Source of the DNA: Scilla litardierei
Lineage: Eukaryota; Streptophyta; Magnoliopsida; Asparagales; Asparagaceae
DNA length: 64,000 nucleotides
Reading direction: 5' to 3'
Assembly: GCA_030789695.1 (NCBI GenBank)
Contig: CM061135.1
Span: forward strand, 107,516,301 to 107,580,300
In this document: piece after piece, positions 1 to 9,739 of the stretch
How positions within the stretch are numbered: position 1 is the first letter of the stretch
How the letters are laid out: every line of letters starts with the position of its first letter
Translations under genes and position numbers: made by a program
Notes under the pieces: model-generated
The model's input: only the letters and a program-made list of their open reading frames with translations
The model's database searches: none
What the model was told of the DNA's origin: nothing

Positions 1-2
1 CT

Positions 3-170
3 GTGGATTTTTCGGAGATTACCGTTCGCCCCGATATGACGTATGACCAGCATCCAGTGCAGATTCTGGACAGGCGTCAGAAATCGCTTCGGAACAAGAT
101 TGTCAATCTTGTGAGGGTGATGTGGCGACACGGCTCACCTGGAGAGTCTACTTGGGAGAATGAGGATGAG
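3..170 (+). pseudogene. Ty3/gypsy polyprotein C-terminus (chromodomain-like)
   Basis: The reading frame open from the window edge ends in the pattern PVQILDRRQK, LVRVMWRH, STWENEDE. This is the usual C-terminal chromodomain-like tail of plant chromovirus integrases (Tekay/Del or CRM type), which helps target integration to chromatin. Seen: the hydrophobic/aromatic pattern and its place just before an LTR. The frame runs on to position 275, but after about residue 55 it reads into LTR repeats, so the normal protein end is lost, probably by a deletion joining pol to the inside of the LTR. The rest of pol lies outside the window. Clade assignment is inferred. Confidence 0.7.
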
Positions 171-2138
171 TCGGTCAGTAGTTGTTCTTTGTCGGTACTG
201 TTCACTCTTAGTCGGTCTAAGAACGTTCATCGACCGACTAGATGTCAAACTAGTCGGTCAGTAGTTGTTCTTTGACCGACTAAATCTAAATCCTAATTCT
301 GTACAGGAGTTACTGTTTACACTTAGTCGGTCTGCGTTGGTCGACCGACCGACTAGTTGCCAAACTAGTCAGTCTGTGGTTGCTCTTTGACCGACTAATC
401 TGTGTTAAAACCCTAATTTCTGGGCAGCCGCCAGCCCATCCTATTTAAACCCCTTCCAAACGTTTTCTTCTTCCTCCACTCGACCCAAAACCCTAGTTTC
501 TCCCCCATTGAGCCCCCTTCTTCCCCAAACCCTTATTCCTTCATTCCAAGCCCAAGATCCATCATCCAAACCCTCCCTCAACACATTCAACCTCTCATCT
601 CCCCCAAATCTCCATCAAACCCCCAAAATCCCCCAAAAACCCTAGTTCTCCAAACTTCTCCATTCGTTTCCAGATCTGGTCCTTAGGTTCTCCGGAGTGT
701 TTCTTCCGCCTCCTCACGGTAAGAAATCGATCTCTTGATGTTTTCATAACCTATTGTGTTTTTATGAAACCCTAATGAATAAATGTTGTTTTGATGGTTG
801 TCTCTCCATAACAGCGACTCCCCCGTAGATTAGCATCCGCGAGACGAACCTTCGTGATCGTCATCCCCGGTGCTAGGCAAGTGAAACTTGCCACTTAGGG
901 TTTAGGCCATGTTTTAGGCCATTTGCTTGTTGTATGCGTAAAAGAGGCTAGGCGACGAAATGATACTCGCCTAGGCGCAAATTTAGGAACTAGCTTGACA
1001 ACGAAGCTAGATCCGACCTTTATCATGTTGCACAATTACCATGTCATGTTTAAATTCCATTAACGGTACGCAAATTAATTGTCATGTCATTGCATTCTTT
1101 AAGTGATTTCGTGATTGCGTAGCATCGCTACAATACTTGTGTTTCCTGGCTCGTGACCAGAAGCGAGCATAATGAGTTGCTAACCCCAACGCTCGATATT
1201 GAATTGTGAACTAGGAAAACAAGCTCCCGTGCGGGGCAACCCTGGCTCACTTGCTGGGCTCATGTACAGGGACCCTGTCTTGTTTACGTGTGGGATGGGG
1301 TAAGAGTTAAGCGGTCATTCAACTGGGGGTCTGCCTGATCATCAACTGCAGTTGTAAGGCGAAAACTCTGGGGTGGGGTAGTGTTTAGCGCCGATCGGCG
1401 TGAATGTTAAACCATTCAGCTGAAGGGAGTAAACATCTACAAACAACAGTGAAACGTGAATAGTGAATTGATTGAGATTGTTAGTAGCTTGGCTACTCTT
1501 GTCTTGTTCCGATAATTTTTCTCTTGTACTTATTATTCACCATGTCTTGCTTGTACACTCATATTATAACTGCCATGTCATGCATACTAAAACTGCTAGG
1601 TTGCTAGTTGTCTTACTTTCAGTTTCCTTGCCCAAGTCTTTTAGACTTGCTGACATGTGCCCCTTTACTCTTTTGGGTGACACATGTTAGATCCTGAGCC
1701 TGAGTACCTTGTTGAGGACGAGGTGTTTGCTGACGTCGAGCCCGAGCTTGTGTTTGACGGGGAGTACGTGGACACTGGGGACCAGTCCTAGTGTCTTCGT
1801 TGTGCTTTTCCTTCTGTTTAGACTGTTGTTCTGTTGTCGGTGTGTAGCGCCTATACTTTGTTACGTTGTTGCTTTTGTTGGCCTTGTTCTGGGCCTTAGA
1901 CTCTTTCTTTTAGCCTGGTGGCTTTTCTGGATGTTGAAATTATTTTCATATTGGACAATTTATGAGATATGAGAATTTTATTTCTGTCTCTCCTTTCATT
2001 ATTATTGTTGCTCCGTTTGTGGTTACAGGGACCTGCTTACGTTTTATTGACGCTTATCGGGTTTGGGGCTTCACAGCTCCACTCTCGTGCGGACCTTTTC
2101 ACATCTCGCCTCCATTTTAGGGAAGCGGGTCGTGACAG
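171..2138 (+). mobile_element. 3' LTR of a Tekay-like chromovirus, 5' end missing
   Basis: A stretch of about 2 kb without coding capacity follows the integrase tail and ends in GGGTCGTGACA, a typical LTR terminus. It has AGTCGGTC/GACCGACT inverted pairs (209-396), a TATTTAAA box (442-449) and a pyrimidine-rich transcribed leader (460-700). A GTAAG donor-like site sits near 720. No matching TGTCACGACCC start is seen, so the first part of the LTR is missing. The short frames at 1472-2229 lack homology and are judged to be chance. It abuts the internal tail of a family A element at 2139. Confidence 0.65.
209..396 (+). repeat. Inverted-repeat array in U3 of the Tekay-like LTR
   Basis: Four hairpins share the arm pair AGTCGGTC / GACCGACT: 209-241, 251-282, 323-354 and 366-396. 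Loops are about 10-14 nt and differ. The last copy has mutated arms. They lie just upstream of the TATA-like box, so they may be U3 regulatory subrepeats. This role is inferred. Confidence 0.6.
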
Positions 2139-2341
2139 GGATGAACGCACGGGGGCACGTGGCAACATCGTGGAGCCGACGGCGCTTCGAAACCCACACC
2201 TGAAGGGATTTGAACGGGCCGTCTCATGATGGCCTCCATTTAATGAACCGGCCTCGACTGGCACGCCTGTCAAAATCAGTAGAAGTCACATCGGTCGAGC
2301 CGAGCCAACTAGAGGGGATCGACACGACCTATGGGGGCAAT
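2139..2341 (+). other. Internal 3' tail of family A unit 0, with PPT
   Basis: This matches 18966-19173 and 31546-31749, the sequence between the antisense gene and the 3' LTR in the two better copies. It ends in a purine-rich tract (GGGGATC..., ATGGGGGCAA) just before LTR1, the normal place of a polypurine tract. Its presence shows that LTR1 was the 3' LTR of an earlier unit, now truncated at 2139. Confidence 0.8.
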
Positions 2342-3298
2342 TGATACGCCTATTTTGAGTTGTCCTAGCTGAATCGAGGGTCCCGAGCCCGACTCGAGGA
2401 CGGAAGGCCCACGAAGAAGACGCGGCCTGATCAATGAGGCCCGCGAGAAATCTCAAACCCGTACCGCCCATGGTTCGACACGCTCATAACCGGCCCACGA
2501 TCCACAGGGGAAACCACTCCCCCGGAGCATAAGGCCTTAATGTCAATTAAGGGGCCCTGCAATCGGCTCCCCCATGATGCAGGCAGGTGCCATCGTGGGG
2601 ACGAATCTCGGGGGCGTGAGTGGGGGCGGACGGCGTGACGTCGTGAAAGGGGGCGGACGAGGAACATGGGTCGGGGGAAATCGTGGCGAAGACCCTATAA
2701 AAAGAACGGAGGGACAACGGAGCAAAAGATAGAACCCCATGTATTCTGATCTGAGGTATGCCATCAACGACCTTGCGCTTTCGCCATTATTTTTCCCTTC
2801 CCCTGCTCGTACCGTGGGTCAGCGTATCGATCTCCTCTCGAGTCGTACCTACCCTGTCGAGTACTTTTCAGACCCTGTTCTGACTTAGGCATCGGAGGTT
2901 ATACGGCCGGAACCAAGGTCCGGCCCCCCTGACGAGTTTCTCGTCTATTCAGGAAGAAGCTGACCAAGGCGTCGAGGCTACCCCTGATTCGGAGTGAATA
3001 TTACATATTTAACCACCTAATTAGTCCGATGATGTGCCTATATAATGCTTAATTGCTCTCTAATATGTGCGCATTTTGTACATCATTATTTATTAGAGAA
3101 ATCACCTTATTTGTGCACAAAACACGAATTCTATTGAGTATTTCTGCTTTTTTATATTTTTCATGATAAGGTGTCGAACTCACGATTCCAACAACTATTT
3201 ATTTGTATTTTTCTGAGATCTGTGCTAATTATTGTGTATTTTTGAATGCAGAATACCAATAAAATGAAGAAATACAAGCGCACGAATCTTGGCGCAGG

Positions 3299-5367
3299 TG
3301 CTCTCTCTCAAGCGCAAGAGTCCGTACAAGTAGTAAAATCTGGGAGTCCAGATGTCGACTCCACGGGAAGAAATCTGTTGCAACCACAATTCAAATCAAA
3401 TAGAAATCCTACGAAAAGAAACTAAACACTTCACAAATGATGACGGTGATGGTGATGTGAACACGTGAACAATATAAACAAAGAAATACGTGTACGAAAA
3501 TACCTATAAAAAGTATGCGCATGGTATGGGTTCGTTAGGATCAACGATTCGTATTAATTTGGTTGATGAATATATCACAATGAATTCTCTTTTTGAGAGC
3601 AATTCACCGGGAAAAATATCCAATATAACTCAATGAATTCTCCTTTTGGGAGCAATTCATCGGAAGATGCCCTTTTGGGGGTTCAAACACGATATTCAAA
3701 AAGATCGTCGCTAAAGCTATAATACGATATGAAACTCTCTTTTGGAGAGATCAAAACTACGGTATGAAACTCTCTTTTGGAGAGATCAAAGCTCACCCTT
3801 TTGGGGTGATCATCAACTAAATTAATTCTTTTGGAATCTAAAAAAGTCGATTTACGAACAACGATTACAATTTTAGCGACGTTAAACGATTTAGCACAAG
3901 GAATTTCAACCAAATAAACACGAATAATATCCCCTAACTACTCCATACCATGCACAAATAAGTTCTAGCTACTCATAATTTCAGAATAAACAAGTTCCAT
4001 AGCCAAATACATCAAGATTATAGCAAAATACGGTAGAAAAAGCATCAAATAAGGAGTTTAAGTTAAGAATTCATCACCAAATATCCTTGAAAATACATCA
4101 AAACTCTCTGGAAATAAGAAAATAGCCTCTGGAATTTTACAGAATTTTTCAGGGGGAGAATACGGCTCATAGAGCCTCCAATACGCTCAAAATACGCCCC
4201 CAAACTGCTTGTGTACGCCCAAAAAACCCTAAATACGCTTATATAATAAGATTGCGGGTTTGGGTTGCTTAACGGGTATAAACCCGATCCATTTACACGC
4301 CCGAATTGATCTGAACCGCTGATCTAAAGCGGATCAATTATTGGTCGTTCATCAAAGCGGGATTCGCTTTGGGATCGACACGTGGCAATCTTATCGGGTG
4401 CTCTTCGTCGCGCTCGCCCGAACCCGCTTCGACTTCATTGTCCATCGTCAAATCGTCATCGAAGCGCCACGAAGAGTCCACGTCGCCCGCTCTTCGAGCT
4501 CTGGTCGGGGCCAATCGGGACCGTCCGATACGTATCGAACGGCCGTAACCGAGCCACGTCGCCCGCTTTAATTTTTGCCTCTTCGTCGCTTCGGGGCGCT
4601 GGCAGCCGTTGGATGGAAGCGGGGGTGTCCGATTGCTGCCACGTGGCTCTTTGAATAGCGCCCGCCTCGCGATTTCGATTTCGAAATAACTTCGCTGTCG
4701 ACCGTTGGATCGCGCTGGGGGTGGTCGGATCGGTGCCGCGTGTCCCCGCTTCGTTGCCGTCGTTCTCAAATACGGGCCGTTGGATCGAAATCCAACGGCC
4801 GAAAAATTGCAGCGTCGTTCGCTTCAGTTTCGCGAGGCGGGTGGATTTCTGGCCGTCCGATCGGGCGGGAAGCTGCAGATGATCGCCACGTGGCCCCGTT
4901 GATGCGCTTTCCGCTTCGGTTGATCTTCGATGCGGGCCGTTCGATCGTGATCGAACGGTCGCCAATACGCCGCTTCGTCGCTTTCTCGGGGCCGCCCGAT
5001 TTAAGCGGGGAACGTTCAGATGCAGCCACGTGGCGCTCCAAAATTCGTGCGGCTACAGTATATTTGTATTTTCAATGTATTTCTCCAATTAAATGGTATT
5101 CTGCATTCAAAAATTCATAGTAATTAGCACAGATCTCAGAAAAATACAAATAAATAGTCGTTGGAATCGTGAGATCGAGACGAAGCTAGGAAAAATATAA
5201 AATATGCAGAAATACGTCGTTAAATGCTGTTTTGTGCTCAAATAGTGTGTTTTCTCCAATAAATAAATGTGTAGAAAATACGTATGAATTAGAGAACAAT
5301 GTAGCATCACTTGAGCACAAAATAGGGCTAAATGGGGGGTTAAATATGTAATATTGAACCCGAATCA
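3299..5367 (-). repeat. 3' LTR of B1
   Basis: This 2069-bp copy is nearly identical to 7670-9739. Read on the minus strand it has an AT-rich start, then a GC-rich part (about 5050-4340) with CACGTG boxes and CCGTT(G/C)GATC palindromes. A leader at 4270-4080 follows, and a hairpin array with CAAAA loops (3838-3582) lies near the end. The overlapping frames on both strands at 4338-5120 follow the palindromic repeats and are not genes. Confidence 0.9.
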
Positions 5368-5378
5368 CACCCCCCAAC
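5368..5378 (-). other. Polypurine tract of B1
   Basis: On the minus strand TTGGGGGGTG directly precedes the LTR start TGATTCGGG. This is the expected primer site for plus-strand DNA synthesis. Confidence 0.8.
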
Positions 5379-6417
5379 TAGCGATTTGCTAGTCTCTAGC
5401 AAAAATAGCGATAAATACGGACGATCAATAAAACAATAAGTTCTTTCAAATTGCTCATGGCATGGCTCAAGAATACGCATTCCAACATGGTCTCGACCAT
5501 CAATATACACATCCATGAACAAAATCAATCACATGAAATTTTCTCTAATTTAGTATGAGTAAATAACATGCAAGCATCGTTTTGCGCAAGCGAAGGTATA
5601 ACACTTCGTTATATCCTAGTTTTCTTGTTTCCAAGGAATTGGCCTATCAAAATAATCTTTCAAGACATGGGTATTGAAGTTGCTTAGTATATTCACCATT
5701 TCTTTTCTTTTATTCATTCCGCGTAACGCGCATCAAGCAACATTCGCAGAAAAAAGTATAACTTGGATCGCTCCATCAAATGAGTGAGTTTCCGGTCAAT
5801 GGCTCCCAAATCAGACGATCATAGGGCATTAGGCCAAGAAGGACCCCTCGGACTGTACTACTCGAGCCAACCAAGTTATGTATTAGTGACATACTCATAT
5901 ATTCATTTTTCATCGTTCATTTGTCTTTTCATTCATTTTTCTTTTCTTTCTTTTCTTTCTTTTCTTTCTTTTCTTTAAGCAACTCAAAACCCATCAACAT
6001 GAATATAAACATTAATAATAAAGGCCAAATTCCTCTTCAACTTGAAAACTATTCTTAAAAATCGTGTATACTTAAGCTTTTTCCATCACATTAGCATGCA
6101 TGAAATCAATTCAAACTATGTCGAGATATTAATCATGGAAATTGAAAATTTTCATGAATAGCATATTAACGGCAATTCCATGAAGGAAAAATAATCAACT
6201 CAAGCCGCAAACAACTTTTAGAACACAATTAATGTATAATCATCCGCATTAGAGGCATATGAACGAGTTGTAAAATGATGAGATTTGGTGATTTATTCTT
6301 CTCAAAAAAAAAGTCCTAAGGTCTCATACACACCCCCCAACTAAAGATGGACATTGTCCTCAATGTCGGAAGAGGTACGAGTTTATTCAAGCAAGCAACC
6401 TAGAAAGCATATAAAAT
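5379..6417 (-). other. B1 non-coding region between gag and 3' LTR
   Basis: About 1 kb without a convincing frame. It is conserved in B2 (24931-25910), so it is part of the element. Just after gag, at 6329-6343, lies a second PPT-like run, TTGGGGGGTGTG on the minus strand, almost the same as the true PPT. A TTTTC-type pyrimidine microsatellite is at 5938-5976. Confidence 0.7.
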
Positions 6418-7524
6418 CTACACTACTGGAAAGAACACACCGTGATCAAATGTCGGATCCCGAATCTTTAATTGTGGAGGAAGTTGTTCAATTTGCTCCT
6501 TGCGCTCCTCGGCGATTATTCTTCCTCCAAAAAATAATTTGGACCCCAGCAACATGACTCCAAGCATCTCTATAAGCTGTTTGCCAATGTCCTGCGAGAG
6601 ATGAGTTATGTCAGTCCAAATTATTTCAAGATTCCTTTCAATAAAATTATTCCAAACGTAGTCATCAAAATAAGTGAAAGAAATTAAAGCAAGTTGACGA
6701 CTACTCCCTGAAAGATTTGCACTACTCTCTGTACGATGCTCGTTCATTGTGGAGAGGGATAAATGATTTTGGGACAAAACTGGAGGAGGGAATGGTTCTG
6801 GCTCCATGGCGATAATCTCAAAACCTTTGTCCCTAGCTGTCTCCTCCTCTCGTTCATCCAAAATTGCTAGCTCATCCTCTCTTTCGCACACACTTTTTGC
6901 CATGTATATATTTATATTCGTGTCCTCGCTCGGTATACCTGCAATAGAAGATAAACTCGTATTAGTTTCTTTAAATTGAGTTTCAAAATAATTACCTTCT
7001 TCTAAGCAAGTGGCAATCAGAGTAAGATCTTCAATGGATTTCTGAATCTGCCGACTCCGAGCAAGGAAATTCTCTTGGAATTGATGGGATGTGGCCTCCT
7101 GTGTCTGAATAATCAGGTAAGCGTCCTCTCTCAAGGATTGCAAAGGTACGTCTACGCTTTGCTCTTCTTGATCAAGGCACGAAGGCTTCGTTGAATCGCT
7201 CTCTGAAATCTCTTCCACGTTTTCTTCGTTTTCTTGCAGAGACTCCATGTATTCCCACGCCACTGTCGGCGTCATGCCTCCCAATAATTCCTGCAGCTAC
7301 GGTTGTAGTCCATCTAGGAAGAACGCCATAAGCTCCTCATTTGTGTACCCATGCTGCGGATAGCTCGATATTAGGTCTGTGAACCTCCTCCAGGCCTGAA
7401 AGAAAGTTTCACAGTCAGTTTGATTAAAATTAACAATTTTGAGCTTTTCCATTCTATGTTTGAGTGCATTTGCATACCGTGCATCATACAGGTTGTTTGT
7501 GCAATAGAAGTTCATATATTCCAT
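6418..7524 (-). pseudogene. gag-like protein of B1, one nonsense codon
   Basis: The frame starts at the ATG at 7522-7524 and ends near 6418. An in-frame TAG at about 7297 replaces the CAG found in the intact B2 copy, a C-to-T change. The N-terminal part holds FFQAWRRF and HGYTNEELMAFF, the core of the Retrotrans_gag family that builds the virus-like particle. A long acidic, coiled-coil-prone tail follows. No CCHC zinc knuckle is visible. The frame upstream of the ATG (to 7584) is leader. Confidence 0.85.
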
Positions 7525-7628
7525 TTTGAAATAAAATAAAATTAAAAAAAAAAGTTTATGTACAGTAAAGTGGAAAGATCTCACCGAAGGTCCTCTAAAT
7601 GAAATAAACCGTAGTCACAAACCATTCC

Positions 7629-7646
7629 TCCCCGGCAACGGCGCCA
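7629..7646 (-). other. Primer binding site of B1 (tRNA-Asp type)
   Basis: On the minus strand TGGCGCCGTTGCCGGGGA, the 3' end complement of plant tRNA-Asp used by Athila-type elements. It lies 23 nt inside the 5' LTR end, further than the usual 0-5 nt, with CACCAAGTTTT between. Confidence 0.85.
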
Positions 7647-7669
7647 AAAACTTGGTGGGCTCCGAAAGG

Positions 7670-9739
7670 TGCTCTCTCTCAAGCGCAAGAGTCCGTACAA
7701 GTAGTAAAATCTGGGAGTCCAGATGTCGACTCCACGGGAAGAAATCTGTTGCAACCACAATTCAAATCAAATAGAAATCCTACGAAAAGAAACTAAACAC
7801 TTCACAAATGATGACGGTGATGGTGATGTGAACACGTGAACAATATAAACATAGAAATACGTGTACGAAAATACCTATAAAAAGTATGTGCATGGTATGG
7901 GTTCGTTAGGATCAACGATTCGTATTAATTTGGTTGATGAATATATCACAATGAATTCTCTTTTTGAGAGCAATTCACCGGGAAAAATATCCAATATAAC
8001 TCAATGAATTCTCCTTTTGGGAGCAATTCATCGGAAGATGCCCTTTTGGGGGTTCAAACACGATATTCAAAAAGATCGTCGCTAAAGCTATAATACGATA
8101 TGAAACTCTCTTTTGGAGAGATCAAAACTACGGTATGAAACTCTCTTTTGGAGAGATCAAAGCTCACCCTTTTGGGGTAATCATCAACTAAATTAATTCT
8201 TTTGGAATCTAAAAAAGTCGATTTACGAACAACGATTACAATTTTAGCGACGTTAAACGATTTAGCACAAGGAATTTCAACCAAATAAACACGAATAATA
8301 TCCCCTAACTACTCCATACCATGCACAAATAAGTTCTAGCTACTCATAATTTCAGAATAAACAAGTTCCATAGCCAAATACATCAAGATTATAGCAAAAT
8401 ACGGTAGAAAAAGCATCAAATAAGGAGTTTAAGTTAAGAATTCATCACCAAATATCCTTGAAAATACATCAAAACTCTCTGGAAATAAGAAAATAGCCTC
8501 TGGAATTTTACAGAATTTTTCAGGGGGAGAATACGGCTCATAGAGCCTCCAATACGCTCAAAATACGCCCCCAAACTGCTTGTGTACGCCCAAAAAACCC
8601 TAAATACGCTTATATAATAAGATTGCGGGTTTGGGTTGCTTAACGGGTCTAAACCCGATCCATTTACGCGCCCGAATTGATCTGAACCGCTGATCTAAAG
8701 CGGATCAATTATTGGCCGTTCATCAAAGCGGGATTCGCTTTGGGATCGACACGTGGCAATCTTATCGGGTGCTCTTCGTCGCGCTCGCCCGAACCCGCTT
8801 CGACTTCATTGTCCATCGTCGGATCGTCATCGAAGCGCCACGAAGAGTCCACGTCGCCCGCTCTTCGAGCTCTGGTCGGGGCCAATCGGGACCGTCCGAT
8901 ACGTATCGAACGGCCGTAACCGAGCCACGTCGCCCGCTTTAATTTTTGCCTCTTCGTCGCTTCGGGGCGCTGGCAGCCGTTGGATGGAAGCGGGGGGTGT
9001 CCGATTGCTGCCGCGTGGCTCTTTGAATAGCGCCCGCCTCGCGATTTCGATTTCGAAATAACTTCGTTGTCGACCGTTGGATCGCGCTGGGGGTGGTCGG
9101 ATCGGTGCCGCGTGTCCCCGCTTCGTTGCCGTCGTTCTCAAATACGGGCCGTTGGATCGAAATCCAACGGCCGAAAAATTGCAGCGTCGTTCGCTTCAGT
9201 TTCACGAGGCGGGTGGATTTCTGGCCGTCCGATCGGGCGGGAAGCTGCAGATGATCGCCACATGGCCCCGTTGATGCGCTTTCCGCTTCGGTTGATCTTC
9301 GATGCGGGCCGTTCGATCGTGATCGAACGGTCGCCAATACGCCGCGTCGTCGCTTTCTCGGGGCCGCCCGATTTAAGCGGGGAACGTTCAGATGCTGCCA
9401 CGTGGCGCTCCAAAATTCGTGTAGCTACAGTATATTTGTATTTTCAATGTATTTCTCCAATTAAATGGTATTCTGCATTCAAAAATTCATAGTAATTAGC
9501 ACAGATCTCAGAAAAATACAAATAAATAGTCGTTGGAATCGTGAGATCGAGAAGAAGCTAGGAAAAATATAAAATGTGCAGAAATACGTCGTTAAATGCT
9601 GTTTTTTGCTCAAATAGTGTGTTTTCTCCAATAAATAAATGTGTAGAAATTACGTATGAATTAGAGAACAATGTAGCATCACTTGAGCACAAAATAGGGC
9701 TAAATGGGGGGTTAAATATGTAATATTGAACCCGAATCA
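7670..9739 (-). repeat. 5' LTR of B1
   Basis: Matches 3299-5367 at a constant offset of about 4371 bp with only scattered differences. It carries the same CACGTG boxes, palindromes and CAAAA hairpins (7953-8209). Confidence 0.9.

Larger units (their letters stand above)
3299..9739 (-). mobile_element. B1: gag-only LTR element (Athila-like, non-autonomous)
   Basis: Two 2.07-kb LTRs (7670-9739 and 3299-5367) flank a 2.3-kb internal region on the minus strand. It holds a tRNA-Asp type PBS, one gag-like frame and a polypurine tract, but no protease, RT or integrase. LTRs start TGATTCGGG and end GAGAGAGCA, and they are nearly identical, so the insertion is fairly young. It would need enzymes supplied in trans. 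No clean target duplication is visible (GCAGG left, CGCCA right). Confidence 0.88.

Noticed and set aside
4338..5120. Overlapping 60-170 codon frames on both strands in the B1 LTRs
   Set aside because: They follow GC-rich palindromic repeats, occur in both LTR copies, and show no family.
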